Below, one piece after another: positions 37,138-46,888 of a DNA stretch of 64,000 bases. Below the pieces are notes generated by a model. That model searched no databases, was not told the origin of the DNA, and was given only the letters and a program-made list of their open reading frames with translations. Source of the stretch: Rouxiella sp. WC2420 (lineage in GTDB: Bacteria > Pseudomonadota > Gammaproteobacteria > Enterobacterales > Enterobacteriaceae); NCBI RefSeq assembly GCF_041200025.1, contig NZ_CP165628.1:806001-870000 (forward strand), given 5' to 3'. Within the stretch, counting starts at the first letter, position 1; each line of letters begins with the position of its first letter. Position numbers and translations under genes: made by a program.

Positions 37138-37845
37138 ATGAAAAAAAGTGTCATGATGCTGGCCCTGCTAGCCTCCGGTCTGAGCAATATTGCCCATGCC
37201 GATGAAGCCGCAATGAAGGCGACTTTTAGCAAGATTGGTCTCGAAAATGCTGAAGTTAGCGCCTCGCCGGTAAAAGGTTTGAAGGCAGTAACGACGCCAC
37301 AAGGCGTAATTTATGTCAGCGAAGACGGTAAGTACGTGCTGCAAGGGCCTTTATACGATGTCAGCGGCGAGCGCCCCGTGAATCTCAGTAATCAGGCATT
37401 GATCACTAAACTCAACGCTTTGCAAAATGAGATGATCGTTTATAAGGCGGCAAAAGAGCAGAGGGTGATCACGGTTTTCACCGATATTACCTGTGGCTAT
37501 TGCCATCGCCTGCATCAGCAGCTGAAAGGCTATAACGATCTCGGCATAACCGTGCGCTATCTGGCATTCCCGCGCGCCGGTTTAGATTCGCCAACCGAAA
37601 AACAGATGCAATCGATCTGGAATACCGGCAATCGCAATAAGGCATTGGACGAAGCGATGCGCGGAGAAGAGGTTTCGCCGATTGCCAAAACTGCCGATAG
37701 CAAGGTTGATATCTCCAAACATTTTGAGCTGGGCCAGCAGCTTGGCGTAACGGGTACCCCCGCTGTGATACTTGAAGACGGTACACTTGTTCCGGGCTAT
37801 CAACCGCCTGCGGCCATGGCCGCCATGCTTGGTATTAAAGCCTAA
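37138..37845 (+). CDS. dsbC: Thiol:disulfide isomerase DsbC
   Basis: Periplasmic V-shaped homodimeric isomerase, 235 residues. The signal peptide ends at IAHA (about residue 21). The thioredoxin-fold active site CGYC is at Cys119-Cys122, with cis-Pro in GTPAVI. The second, structural disulfide of E. coli DsbC (Cys141-Cys163 of the mature form) is missing: the aligned segments read SIWNTGNRN and AKTADSKVD without Cys. The frame opens at 37105, but MKKSVMM at 37138 is the normal start. Lies between xerD and recJ as expected. Confidence 0.95.
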   Translation: MKKSVMMLALLASGLSNIAHADEAAMKATFSKIGLENAEVSASPVKGLKAVTTPQGVIYVSEDGKYVLQGPLYDVSGERPVNLSNQALITKLNALQNEMIVYKAAKEQRVITVFTDITCGYCHRLHQQLKGYNDLGITVRYLAFPRAGLDSPTEKQMQSIWNTGNRNKALDEAMRGEEVSPIAKTADSKVDISKHFELGQQLGVTGTPAVILEDGTLVPGYQPPAAMAAMLGIKA

Positions 37846-37908
37846 TTAATTTACGGGCGCGAAGATTGATAGCCGCGCGCTCTGGTAACTCTTTGTAAGG
37901 TTGATTTA

Positions 37909-39642
37909 GTGACAGTGAAGACCCAGCTCAGACGCCGTGAAGTTGACGACGGCGCAGATTTACCTGCCGACCTGTCGCCTTTGCTGCGTCGTCTATATGC
38001 CATGCGTGGCGTAAAAGAAAGTCAGGAACTCGAGCGTGGTGTGCGCGGCCTGCTCGATTATAAACAGCTTGATGGCATCGATGCGGCCGTCAGCCTGCTA
38101 CAAACTGCGCTGGCCGAAAGGCTGCAAATCATGATCGTCGGGGATTTTGATGCTGATGGTGCGACCAGCACCGCGCTTACCGTATTGTCATTGCGCAGTA
38201 TGGGTTGTGACAGCGTGAAATACCTGGTGCCGAATCGTTTTGAAGATGGCTACGGGCTAAGTCCTGAAGTGGTTGAACAGGCTGCAGCACGCGGCGCTCA
38301 GCTGATTTTAACCGTAGATAACGGCATCTCGTCACACGCGGGCGTCGAGTTGGCACACGAGAAAGGCATTCAGGTGCTGATCACCGATCACCACCTGCCT
38401 GGCGACACGCTGCCCGCCGCAGAAGCGATTATTAATCCTAATCTGCATGGCTGTGAGTTTCCGTCCAAATCGCTGGCCGGGGTAGGTGTCGCGTTTTATT
38501 TGATGCTGGCGCTGCGCAGTAAACTGCGTGACAGCGGCTGGTTTGAACAACGCGGACTGGCAATGCCAAATCTGGCTGAATGGCTAGATTTAGTCGCGCT
38601 AGGAACCGTCGCCGACGTAGTTCCGCTGGATACCAATAACCGTATTCTGGTTTATCAGGGGCTTAACCGCATCCGCGCCGGCAAGTGTCGTCCCGGCGTT
38701 CGTGCGCTGCTTGAGATTGCCGGGCGCGACGCGCGTCAGCTAACTGCCAGCGATCTGGGTTTTGCGCTTGGCCCACGGCTCAACGCGGCGGGTCGTCTCG
38801 ACGATATGTCTATTGGCGTTGCGCTGCTGCTCTCGGAAGATATGGCACAGGCCAGAGCGTTGGCGAGTGATTTGGACGCGTTGAACCTGACCCGTCGCGA
38901 GATTGAACAAGGCATGCAGGTTGAAGCGTTGGCGCTGTGTGAAAAGCTTGAAACCAGCGCGGAAGATTTACCGCTGGGGCTGGCGATGTATCACCCGGAA
39001 TGGCATCAGGGCGTGGTCGGTATTCTGGCCTCGAGGCTGAAAGAACGTTTCAATCGCCCGGTCATTGCTTTTGCACCGGCGGGCGAGGGCGTGCTCAAAG
39101 GGTCCGGGCGTTCCATTCAGGGTTTGCACATGCGCGACGCGCTGGAGCGCATCGATACGCTGAATCCGGGGCTGATGATGAAATTTGGCGGTCACGCCAT
39201 GGCAGCGGGGCTTTCGCTGGAAGAAAGCAAGTTTGACCAGTTCCGCGATTGTTTTGCCGAGCTGGTTGGTGAATGGCTCGACCCGTCCCATCTTGAAGGC
39301 GTGGTGTGGTCGGATGGTGAACTCACGTCTGGGCAGATGTCGCTGGAAACAGCAGAAATGCTGCGCGATGGCGGCCCGTGGGGACAGGCTTTTCCTGAAC
39401 CTGTCTTCGATGGCACCTTCCGTATTTTGCAGCAAAAGCTGTTAAAAGAGCGCCACCTTAAGGTGATGATCGAACCGCTGGGCGGGGGGCCGCTACTCGA
39501 TGGCATTGCGTTTAATATCGATCCAACGCTTTGGCCTGACAGCAGCGTGCGCGAAGTTCAGCTGGCCTACAAACTCGACATTAACGAATATCGCGGTAAT
39601 CGCAGTGTTCAGTTGATGATTCAACATTTGTGGCCGCGTTAA
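37909..39642 (+). CDS. recJ: Single-stranded-DNA-specific exonuclease RecJ
   Basis: 5' to 3' exonuclease of recombination and mismatch repair, 577 residues like E. coli. DHH-family motifs are visible: VGDFDADGATSTALTV, TVDNGISSHAG, TDHHLPGDTLPAAEAI; the DHHA1 part has GSGRSIQGLHMRDAL and KFGGHAMAAGLSL. The start is a GTG at 37909 with TAAGG upstream; a second GTG lies six bases later. Followed by prfB. Confidence 0.95.
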   Translation: MTVKTQLRRREVDDGADLPADLSPLLRRLYAMRGVKESQELERGVRGLLDYKQLDGIDAAVSLLQTALAERLQIMIVGDFDADGATSTALTVLSLRSMGCDSVKYLVPNRFEDGYGLSPEVVEQAAARGAQLILTVDNGISSHAGVELAHEKGIQVLITDHHLPGDTLPAAEAIINPNLHGCEFPSKSLAGVGVAFYLMLALRSKLRDSGWFEQRGLAMPNLAEWLDLVALGTVADVVPLDTNNRILVYQGLNRIRAGKCRPGVRALLEIAGRDARQLTASDLGFALGPRLNAAGRLDDMSIGVALLLSEDMAQARALASDLDALNLTRREIEQGMQVEALALCEKLETSAEDLPLGLAMYHPEWHQGVVGILASRLKERFNRPVIAFAPAGEGVLKGSGRSIQGLHMRDALERIDTLNPGLMMKFGGHAMAAGLSLEESKFDQFRDCFAELVGEWLDPSHLEGVVWSDGELTSGQMSLETAEMLRDGGPWGQAFPEPVFDGTFRILQQKLLKERHLKVMIEPLGGGPLLDGIAFNIDPTLWPDSSVREVQLAYKLDINEYRGNRSVQLMIQHLWPR

Positions 39643-39779
39643 GTTAACAGACTTGGCGGGCGGGAACTGTCCGGTATTTTGCAGGAACAAGGGTATAAAA
39701 CAGCCGCATATTCCTTTAGAATACGCGGTTCGAATGGCGCTGTGCCATAAACGACTTAACGTAAGACGCGAAAAAAATC

Positions 39780-40878
39780 ATGTTTGAAATTAATCCGGTA
39801 AAAAACCGCATTCAGGACTTGGCCGAAAGAGCCGCGGTTATCAGGGGGTATCTTTGACTATGATGCCAAGAAAGAACGTCTCGAAGAAGTAAACGCCGAG
39901 CTGGAACAGCCGGACGTATGGAACGAACCTGAACGCGCGCAGGCGCTGGGCAAAGAGCGCTCGGCGCTGGAAGCCATTGTCGATACCATCGATGACCTGA
40001 CTCAAGGTCGTGAAGACGTAACTGGTTTGCTGGAACTGGCCGTTGAGGCTGAAGATGAAGAAACCTTCAACGAAGCCGTAGCCGAACTCGACGTGCTGAT
40101 GACCAAGCTGGAACAGCTTGAGTTCCGTCGTATGTTTTCCGGTGAATACGACAGCGCCGACTGCTATCTCGACATCCAGGCAGGCTCCGGCGGCACTGAA
40201 GCTCAGGATTGGGCCAGCATGTTGTTGCGTATGTTCCTGCGCTGGGCTGATTCCCGTGGCTTCAAAACGGAAATCATTGAAGAGTCTGATGGCGATGTTG
40301 CTGGCACCAAGTCTGCCACCGTCAAAATCATTGGCGACTACGCGTTTGGCTGGCTGCGTACAGAAACCGGCGTTCACCGCCTGGTGCGAAAGAGCCCGTT
40401 TGACTCCGGTGGTCGTCGCCATACCTCTTTCAGTTCCGTATTCGTTTATCCGGAAGTTGACGACGATATTGATATCGAAATCAACCCGGCCGATTTGCGT
40501 ATCGACGTATACCGCGCTTCTGGTGCGGGTGGTCAGCACGTAAACAAAACCGAATCTGCGGTACGTATTACCCACATGCCAACCAACATTGTGGTGCAGT
40601 GTCAAAACGACCGTTCACAGCATAAGAACAAAGATCAGGCCATGAAGCAGCTTAAGGCGAAGCTTTATGAGTTTGAGATGCAAAAGAAAAATGCTGATAA
40701 ACAACAGGCCGAAGACAACAAGTCCGATATCGGTTGGGGCAGCCAGATCCGTTCATACGTTCTGGATGACTCTCGTATCAAAGACCTGCGCACGGGTGTT
40801 GAAACACGCAATACACAGGCCGTATTAGATGGCGACCTGGATAAATTCATCGAAGCAAGTTTGAAAGCCGGGTTATAA
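39780..40878 (+). CDS. prfB: Peptide chain release factor 2 (programmed +1 frameshift)
   Basis: Release factor for UGA and UAA stops. The first 25 codons from ATG 39780 end at an in-frame TGA (39855-39857); a +1 shift at CTT TGA C continues to 40878, giving 365 residues, the E. coli length. The codon-recognition motif SPF ([12 protein letters not shown]) and the GGQ motif ([15 protein letters not shown]) are present. The residue equivalent to E. coli 246 is Ala (RASGAGGQ), the common bacterial form rather than the Thr of K-12. Followed nine bases later by lysS, as in E. coli. Confidence 0.97.
39843..39858 (+). promoter_or_regulatory. prfB: prfB programmed frameshift site
   Basis: AGGGGGTATCTTTGAC: the internal Shine-Dalgarno AGGGGG (39843-39848), three-base spacer TAT, slippery CTT and the TGA C stop context are identical to the classic autoregulatory RF2 site. 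Low RF2 lets the ribosome slip to GAC and make more RF2. Confidence 0.97.
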
Positions 40879-40887
40879 GGAACCGAA

Positions 40888-42420
40888 ATGTCTGAGCAAC
40901 AACCATCTGGGCAGCAGCCACAGGGCGCAGAACACGCGCAGGAACTTAACAACGAGCTGAAAGCGCGTCGTGAGAAGCTGGCCCTTTTGCGTGATAAAGG
41001 CATCGCTTTCCCGAACGATTTCCGTCGTGATAGCATTTCCGATGCACTGCACGCTGCGTACGGCGATAAAGAAAATGAAGAGCTGGAAGCACTGAACATC
41101 GAGGTTACCGTTGGTGGCCGTATGATGACCCGTCGTATCATGGGCAAAGCCTCCTTCGTGACTCTGCAAGACGTCGGCGGTCGCATTCAGCTGTATGTTT
41201 CGCGTGACGATCTGCTTGAAGGTCAGTACAACGAAGAGTTCAAGAAGTGGGACCTTGGGGATATCCTCGGCGCTCGCGGCAAGCTGTTCAAAACCAAGAC
41301 CGGCGAACTTTCTATCCACGTGACTGAATTGCGCCTGTTGACCAAAGCGCTGCGTCCGTTGCCAGACAAGTTCCACGGCCTTGCCGATCAGGAAACCCGT
41401 TACCGTCAGCGTTACCTTGATCTGATCGCTAACGACGATTCGCGTAACACTTTCAAAATCCGTTCACAAATCATGGCTGGCATCCGCAAGTTCATGGTTG
41501 AGCAGGACTTTATGGAAGTAGAAACGCCGATGATGCAGGTGATCCCGGGCGGTGCGTCTGCGCGTCCGTTTATCACTCACCACAATGCGCTGGACATCGA
41601 CATGTATCTGCGTATTGCGCCAGAGCTTTACCTCAAGCGCCTGGTAGTGGGCGGCTTTGATCGCGTATTCGAGATTAACCGTAACTTCCGTAACGAAGGC
41701 GTCTCTCCGCGTCACAATCCAGAGTTCACCATGATGGAACTCTACATGGCGTATGCGGATTACCGTGACCTGATTGTGTTGACCGAATCTCTGTTCCGCA
41801 CCCTGACTGAAACTGTTCTTGGCAGCAGCGTTGTGCAGTATGGCGATCAGACCTTCGACTTCGGCAAGCCGTTCACCAAGCTGACCATGACAGAAGCAAT
41901 TCTGAAATACCGTCCTGAGACTAACGTGGAAGACTTGGCCGATATGGCTAAAGCGACCGTTATCGCGGAGTCTTTGGGTATCAAGATCGAGAAAAGCTGG
42001 GGTCTGGGCCGCGTAGTTTGTGAAATCTTCGAAGAAACAGCAGAAAGTCACCTGATTCAGCCGACCTTCATTACTGAATATCCGGCAGAGGTTTCTCCGC
42101 TGGCTCGCCGTAATGACGAAAATCCTGAAGTGACCGATCGCTTCGAGTTCTTCATTGGTGGACGTGAAATCGGTAACGGCTTCTCCGAGCTGAACGATGC
42201 AGAAGATCAGGCACAGCGTTTCGCCGATCAGGTTGCCGCGAAAGATGCAGGCGATGACGAAGCGATGTTCTACGATGAAGATTACGTAACTGCGCTTGAA
42301 CACGGTATGCCACCAACTGCCGGCCTCGGCATTGGTATTGACCGTATGGTTATGCTGTTCACCAACAGCCACACCATCCGCGACGTTATTCTGTTCCCGG
42401 CAATGCGCCCACAGAAATAA
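40888..42420 (+). CDS. lysS: Lysyl-tRNA synthetase (class II)
   Basis: A 510-residue class IIb synthetase. An OB-fold anticodon-binding domain ([19 protein letters not shown]) is followed by the catalytic core with motif 2 in [20 protein letters not shown] and motif 3 in [15 protein letters not shown]. The N-terminal tail ([17 protein letters not shown]) is Gln-rich and a few residues longer than in E. coli. Nine bases after prfB, probably co-transcribed. Confidence 0.96.
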   Translation: MSEQQPSGQQPQGAEHAQELNNELKARREKLALLRDKGIAFPNDFRRDSISDALHAAYGDKENEELEALNIEVTVGGRMMTRRIMGKASFVTLQDVGGRIQLYVSRDDLLEGQYNEEFKKWDLGDILGARGKLFKTKTGELSIHVTELRLLTKALRPLPDKFHGLADQETRYRQRYLDLIANDDSRNTFKIRSQIMAGIRKFMVEQDFMEVETPMMQVIPGGASARPFITHHNALDIDMYLRIAPELYLKRLVVGGFDRVFEINRNFRNEGVSPRHNPEFTMMELYMAYADYRDLIVLTESLFRTLTETVLGSSVVQYGDQTFDFGKPFTKLTMTEAILKYRPETNVEDLADMAKATVIAESLGIKIEKSWGLGRVVCEIFEETAESHLIQPTFITEYPAEVSPLARRNDENPEVTDRFEFFIGGREIGNGFSELNDAEDQAQRFADQVAAKDAGDDEAMFYDEDYVTALEHGMPPTAGLGIGIDRMVMLFTNSHTIRDVILFPAMRPQK

Positions 42421-42428
42421 TTTTGCAA

Positions 42429-42455
42429 CTCCCTCCTCTGCAAATGAGGGGGGAG
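42429..42455 (+). terminator. Hairpin after lysS
   Basis: CTCCCTCCTC and GAGGGGGGAG form a 10-bp stem with one T-G pair and a loop of seven bases, just after the lysS stop. No T tract follows, so termination is only probable. Confidence 0.4.
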
Positions 42456-42665
42456 CACTTCTGCCGTACTATCCCTCTGAAGTAAATCTGTTTTTTACCG
42501 GCCAAGCTCGGCTGGAAAACCTTTTCATGTCCAAATTTCATTAAAAATTATCTGTAATACTTATCAGGTAATTTGCATTATCTCACCACGATTTTACAAG
42601 AAGAAACATTTATTGGCATCAATCGCCAATTACACTCATTAACATTGTGGTAAAATTTTTACATA

Positions 42666-42689
42666 TTCTTCCTTTTCTCTAAGGAAGAA
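42666..42689 (+). promoter_or_regulatory. Perfect hairpin in the leader of the gluconate dehydrogenase operon
   Basis: TTCTTCCTT and AAGGAAGAA form a perfect 9-bp stem with a six-base loop TTCTCT, 72 bases before the first ATG of the operon. The right arm is purine-rich like a ribosome-binding site but no start codon follows. The remaining 42456-42761 is AT-rich and shows no other feature. Confidence 0.45.
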
Positions 42690-42761
42690 ATTAACAACTT
42701 ATAGCGCTTGTAATAGGCGTATAACAATTTCCTCAACTTTTTGGTTATCACAACACCTGCT

Positions 42762-43502
42762 ATGTCGTCTAAAAATACTGGAAATTCCCGTAGAGACTTC
42801 CTTCTCAAAACCATTGCAATTGCACCTGCCGTGGCTTTAAATGGAACCGGTTTCATGGCAATGTCTGCGCCTGCTCAGGCCAATGATGCGAAACCGTCCG
42901 ATTCATCGGCTGCCGTGAAGGCTCCGGATTATCATCCAACCAAATTCACCGCCGAAGAGTATGCATTTTTACAAGCTGCCGTCGCGCGTTTGATACCTGC
43001 TGACGATCGCGGCGCTGGCGCGCTGGAAGCCGGTGTTCCCGAATTTATCGACCGCCAGATGGATACGCCTTACGCAACCGGTGCCAACTGGTATATGCAG
43101 GGTCCGTTCCACCCGGAGGCCGAGCACGACTTCGGTTATCAGCTGCCGTTGGGGCCTTTCGCCATTTATCAGCTGGGTATCGCTGACGCAAATGACTACG
43201 CGAAAGACAAGTTCGGTAAGGTATTCAAAGATTTGAATAATGATCAGCAAGAGCAGCTGCTGGGCGAATTTGAGAGCGGTAAAGCCGAGTTCAAACAGGT
43301 TCCAAGCAAGGTTTTCTTCTCTTTCCTACTGCAAAACACTCGAGAAGGCTTCTTCAGCGATCCGATCCACGGTGGCAATCACCAGATGGTCGGCTGGAAG
43401 TTAATTGGATTCCCCGGTGCCCGTGCAGACTTTATGGACTGGGTTGAACGCGGCGAACGTTATCCGTTCCCGCCGGTGTCTATCAGTGGTGAAAGAGCGT
43501 AA
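42762..43502 (+). CDS. Gluconate 2-dehydrogenase, small (gamma) subunit
   Basis: A 246-residue periplasmic subunit (gluconate dehydrogenase subunit 3 family). The N-terminus [15 protein letters not shown] is a twin-arginine signal with Arg10-Arg11, followed by a hydrophobic stretch and APAQA cleavage site; the FAD subunit is thought to ride with it through Tat. Motifs [21 protein letters not shown] and [10 protein letters not shown] are typical. A TTG at 42741 extends the frame, but the ATG at 42762 suits the Tat signal; no clear ribosome-binding site is seen. First gene of a three-gene operon. Confidence 0.88.
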   Translation: MSSKNTGNSRRDFLLKTIAIAPAVALNGTGFMAMSAPAQANDAKPSDSSAAVKAPDYHPTKFTAEEYAFLQAAVARLIPADDRGAGALEAGVPEFIDRQMDTPYATGANWYMQGPFHPEAEHDFGYQLPLGPFAIYQLGIADANDYAKDKFGKVFKDLNNDQQEQLLGEFESGKAEFKQVPSKVFFSFLLQNTREGFFSDPIHGGNHQMVGWKLIGFPGARADFMDWVERGERYPFPPVSISGERA

Positions 43503-43504
43503 CT

Positions 43505-45292
43505 ATGTCTAAAACAATGCAAAAAGTGGATGCCGTAATCGTTGGTTTCGGTTGGGCAGGCTCGATCATGGCCAAAGAACTGACTGAAGCGGGTCTGAGC
43601 GTAGTTGCGCTTGAACGTGGACCAAGTCGCGATACTTATCCAGACGGCGCCTATCCGCAGGTTGTGGATGAGCTGACCTACAACATCCGTAAAAAGCTGT
43701 TCCAGGATTTGTCCAAAAGCACCGTGACCATTCGTCATAACATGACTCAGACCGCTATGCCTTATCGCCAGCTTAACGCGTTCCTTCCTGGAACCGGTAC
43801 CGGTGGTGCAGGTCTACACTGGTCGGGGGTGCATTTCCGTGTCGATCCAGCCGAATTGAACCTGCGCAGCCACTATGAGCAGCGATATGGTAAGAAATTT
43901 ATACCGGAAGGTATGACTATTCAGGATTTCGGAGTTAACTACAACGAGTTAGAGCCGTTTTTCGACAAAGCTGAAAAAGTGTTTGGGACTTCCGGTTCAC
44001 CATGGACCATCAAAGGCCAGCAGCAGCCTGGCGCGCAAGGTACTGGCAACCCGTTTGCTCCCGACCGCTCTGATAAATTCCCGCTGCCGGCACAAAAGCG
44101 TACCTATTCTGCACAACTGTTTGCACAAGCGGCCGAAGCGGTGGGTTATCACCCATACGACCTGCCTTCTGCCAATACCTCAGGCCCGTACACCAACACT
44201 TATGGCGCGCAAATGGGCCCGTGCAACTTCTGCGGTTATTGCAGTGGTTACGCGTGTTACATGTATTCCAAGGCTTCACCGAACGTCAACATCCTGCCTT
44301 CACTGCGCCAGGAGTCCCAGTTTGAGCTGCGCAATAACTCTTATGTGCTGCGCGTGAACCTGACCGATGATAAAAAACGCGCTACTGGCGTGACTTATGT
44401 TGACGCACTTGGCCAGCAGGTTGAGCAGCCGGCAGATTTGGTGATCCTCTCCGCATTCCAGTTCCATAACGTACACCTGATGCTGCTGTCTGGTATCGGT
44501 AAGCCTTACGACCCGGTTACCAATGAAGGTGTAGTAGGCCGTAACTTTGCCTATCAAAACCTGACAACGATCAAAGCCTTCTTTGAGACCGACAAGTTCA
44601 CCAACACCTTTATCGGTGCCGGTGGTAACGGTGTGGCGGTTGACGATTTTAACGCCGACAACTTTGACCATGGTAAATACGGTTTCGTTGGCGGTTCACC
44701 ATTCTGGGTCAACCAGGCCGGTTCAAAACCAATTTCAGGTGTGGCGACTCCTCCGGGCACGCCGAACTGGGGCAGTAAATGGAAAGCTGCGGTAGCGGAC
44801 TCTTACACCCATAACGTCTCGATGGACGCCCACGGTGCGCACCAGTCTTATCGCGCGAACTATTTGGATCTTGATCCAACCTACAAAGACATTTATGGCC
44901 AGCCGCTGCTGCGTATGACCTTTGACTGGCAGCCAAACGACATCAAAATGTCGCAGTTTATGCACGACAAAATGCACAAAATTGCCGTTGCGATGAATCC
45001 GAAGCTGATCTCTGGCTCGCCTAAAACTGCCGATACGCATTTTGACAGCACGGTTTATCAGACAACTCACATGAATGGCGGCGCCATCATGGGTGAAGAT
45101 CCTAAAACCAGTGCCATCAACCGCTATCTGCAAAGCTGGGATGTGCATAACGTCTTTGTTCCAGGCGCGTCGGCGTTCCCGCAAGGTTTGGGCTATAACC
45201 CAACCGGCATGGTTGCTGCGTTAACCTATTGGTCTGCAAAAGCAATTCGCGAGACCTATCTGAAAAACCCAGGCCCATTGGTTCAGGCATAA
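43505..45292 (+). CDS. Gluconate 2-dehydrogenase flavoprotein (GMC family, 3Fe-4S)
   Basis: The catalytic subunit, 595 residues. It oxidises D-gluconate (or a related sugar acid or polyol) at C2 on the periplasmic side. The FAD-binding GFGWAG is at residues 14-19. Cys240, 243, 246 and 251 in GPCNFCGYCSGYACY match the cluster-binding region of FAD-dependent sugar dehydrogenases carrying a 3Fe-4S centre. The C-terminal HMNGGAIMGEDPKTSA and NPTGMVAALTYW hold the catalytic His/Asn region. No signal of its own. Two bases from the small subunit; 10 to the cytochrome. Confidence 0.9.
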   Translation: MSKTMQKVDAVIVGFGWAGSIMAKELTEAGLSVVALERGPSRDTYPDGAYPQVVDELTYNIRKKLFQDLSKSTVTIRHNMTQTAMPYRQLNAFLPGTGTGGAGLHWSGVHFRVDPAELNLRSHYEQRYGKKFIPEGMTIQDFGVNYNELEPFFDKAEKVFGTSGSPWTIKGQQQPGAQGTGNPFAPDRSDKFPLPAQKRTYSAQLFAQAAEAVGYHPYDLPSANTSGPYTNTYGAQMGPCNFCGYCSGYACYMYSKASPNVNILPSLRQESQFELRNNSYVLRVNLTDDKKRATGVTYVDALGQQVEQPADLVILSAFQFHNVHLMLLSGIGKPYDPVTNEGVVGRNFAYQNLTTIKAFFETDKFTNTFIGAGGNGVAVDDFNADNFDHGKYGFVGGSPFWVNQAGSKPISGVATPPGTPNWGSKWKAAVADSYTHNVSMDAHGAHQSYRANYLDLDPTYKDIYGQPLLRMTFDWQPNDIKMSQFMHDKMHKIAVAMNPKLISGSPKTADTHFDSTVYQTTHMNGGAIMGEDPKTSAINRYLQSWDVHNVFVPGASAFPQGLGYNPTGMVAALTYWSAKAIRETYLKNPGPLVQA

Positions 45293-45302
45293 GGAAATCG
45301 CT

Positions 45303-46634
45303 ATGAAAACATTACTTTCTGCCTTGTTCCTGGGCTCGGTGGCCTTTGCCGCGCTGGCCGATGACAATACCGGTACTGATTTGATCAAACGCGGTGAATA
45401 TCTGGCAAAGGCCGGTGACTGCGTGGCATGTCACACCACGGAAGGCGGAAAACCTTTCGCTGGTGGTCTGAAGATGGTGACGCCGATCGGGGCAATTTAT
45501 TCCACTAACATCACGCCAGATAAAACTAATGGCATCGGTGACTATACGCTGGAAGATTTCGAAAACGCGGTGCGAAAAGGGGTAGCGAAGAACGGCCAGA
45601 CGCTGTATCCGGCGATGCCTTTCCCTTCTTACTCTGTGGTCAGCGATGAAGATATGAAGGCGCTGTATGCCTACTTCATGCACGGTGTTCAGCCGGTGGC
45701 GCAACCAAACCGTGATAGCGATATTCCATGGCCACTGTCGATGAGATGGCCGCTGGCAATCTGGCGAACCGCTTTTGCTCCAAAAGTGCAGCCTTTTGCC
45801 GGAAAAATGAATGAAGATCCGCAATTGGCACGTGGACGCTACTTGGTTGAAGGTCTGGGACACTGTGGCGCTTGCCACACGCCTCGCAGCATCACCATGC
45901 AGGAAAAAGCCATGAATAACGACGATGGCAACGAATTCCTGTCTGGTAGCGCGGCCCCGATTGACGGCTATACCGCGAGCAATCTACGCGGCGACAACCG
46001 TGACGGATTGGGACGCTGGAGCGAAGACGACCTGGTGCAGTTCCTGCGTACCGGCCGTAATGACCACACCGCCGTATTCGGTGGCATGACCGACGTGGTT
46101 AAGCACAGCTTGCAATACCTGACGCCTGAAGATGCGACGGCTATCGCTAAGTATCTAAAGTCATTGGATATTAAAGACAGCAGCACGCCTGTCTTTACAC
46201 CTGACGATACTGAAGCGAAAGCGTTGTGGAAAGGCGATGACAGCAAAACGGGTGCTTCGGTATACGTAGACAGCTGCGCCGCTTGCCATAAAACCGACGG
46301 TACTGGTTACAAACGCTTCTTCCCTGAGCTTAAGGGCAACCCGGTCGTGTTGGCGAAAGATCCTGCTTCGCTTATCCACATCGTGTTGACCGGTAACACT
46401 CTGCCGGGCGTGATTGGTGCCCCGTCGAACGTCACCATGCCTGCATTCGGCTGGCGTTTGAACAACCAGCAAGTTGCTGATGTAGTGAACTTTATCCGTA
46501 CTAGCTGGGGCAACACTGCTGGGGATAAGGTCACCGCTGACGATGTTAAAAAGGTCCGTGAAGATAAAAACGTCATCACCGATCCAAAACAGCTGGGCAG
46601 TCAGAATATCGAAATGTTGCTTCCGCTTAAGTAA
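45303..46634 (+). CDS. Gluconate 2-dehydrogenase cytochrome c subunit (triheme)
   Basis: A 443-residue membrane-anchored cytochrome that passes electrons from the flavoprotein to ubiquinone. The signal peptide ends at ALA (residue 19). Three CxxCH heme sites are at Cys40 (CVACH), Cys188 (CGACH) and Cys325 (CAACH), the usual three of this family. AAGGA precedes the ATG. Last gene of the operon. The three subunits match the gluconate/2-keto-gluconate dehydrogenases of Pantoea, Erwinia and Serratia; which acid is used cannot be told from sequence. Confidence 0.92.
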   Translation: MKTLLSALFLGSVAFAALADDNTGTDLIKRGEYLAKAGDCVACHTTEGGKPFAGGLKMVTPIGAIYSTNITPDKTNGIGDYTLEDFENAVRKGVAKNGQTLYPAMPFPSYSVVSDEDMKALYAYFMHGVQPVAQPNRDSDIPWPLSMRWPLAIWRTAFAPKVQPFAGKMNEDPQLARGRYLVEGLGHCGACHTPRSITMQEKAMNNDDGNEFLSGSAAPIDGYTASNLRGDNRDGLGRWSEDDLVQFLRTGRNDHTAVFGGMTDVVKHSLQYLTPEDATAIAKYLKSLDIKDSSTPVFTPDDTEAKALWKGDDSKTGASVYVDSCAACHKTDGTGYKRFFPELKGNPVVLAKDPASLIHIVLTGNTLPGVIGAPSNVTMPAFGWRLNNQQVADVVNFIRTSWGNTAGDKVTADDVKKVREDKNVITDPKQLGSQNIEMLLPLK

Positions 46635-46740
46635 GCGTAGAGGTTGATTGAATAGACTTAAAAGGGGTTGCCTGCAATGCAGGTAATCCCTTTATTTTGA
46701 TCTAAATGCTTAAAAATCTGACATTTATCTAGATGCTTCC

Positions 46741-46768
46741 TTGCCACCACCGCGTAACCCGTTATAAT
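46741..46768 (+). promoter_or_regulatory. Promoter of the tRNA-Gly gene
   Basis: TTGCCA (46741-46746) and a perfect TATAAT (46763-46768) with a 16-base spacer, ending 17 bases before the tRNA 5' end. Confidence 0.75.
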
Positions 46769-46785
46769 GCCAATCACACACCGAA

Positions 46786-46858
46786 GCGGGTGTAGTTCAA
46801 TGGTAGAACGGTAGCTTCCCAAGCTGCATACGAGGGTTCGATTCCCTTCACCGCTCCA
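46786..46858 (+). tRNA. glyU: tRNA-Gly (CCC), acceptor stem one base short
   Basis: Clear D arm (GTTCAATGGTAGAAC), anticodon arm GTAGC-TTCCCAA-GCTGC with anticodon CCC, T arm GAGGG-TTCGATT-CCCTT and encoded CCA. It resembles E. coli glyU throughout. The 5' acceptor strand is GCGGGTG (7 bases) but the 3' strand before the discriminator T is CACCGC (6), where CACCCGC would be expected; total 73 bases against 74. G4 or G5 must be bulged. Either a real defect, a sequencing error, or the edge of a recombination event. Confidence 0.88.
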
Positions 46859-46888
46859 GAAGCAATTCCCAGAGCATCAGTGATCATC

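Noticed and set aside
46826-46858. Integrative element attached at the tRNA-Gly gene
   Set aside because: No integrase gene and no repeat of the tRNA 3' end was seen further right in the window, so an att-bounded island cannot be claimed.
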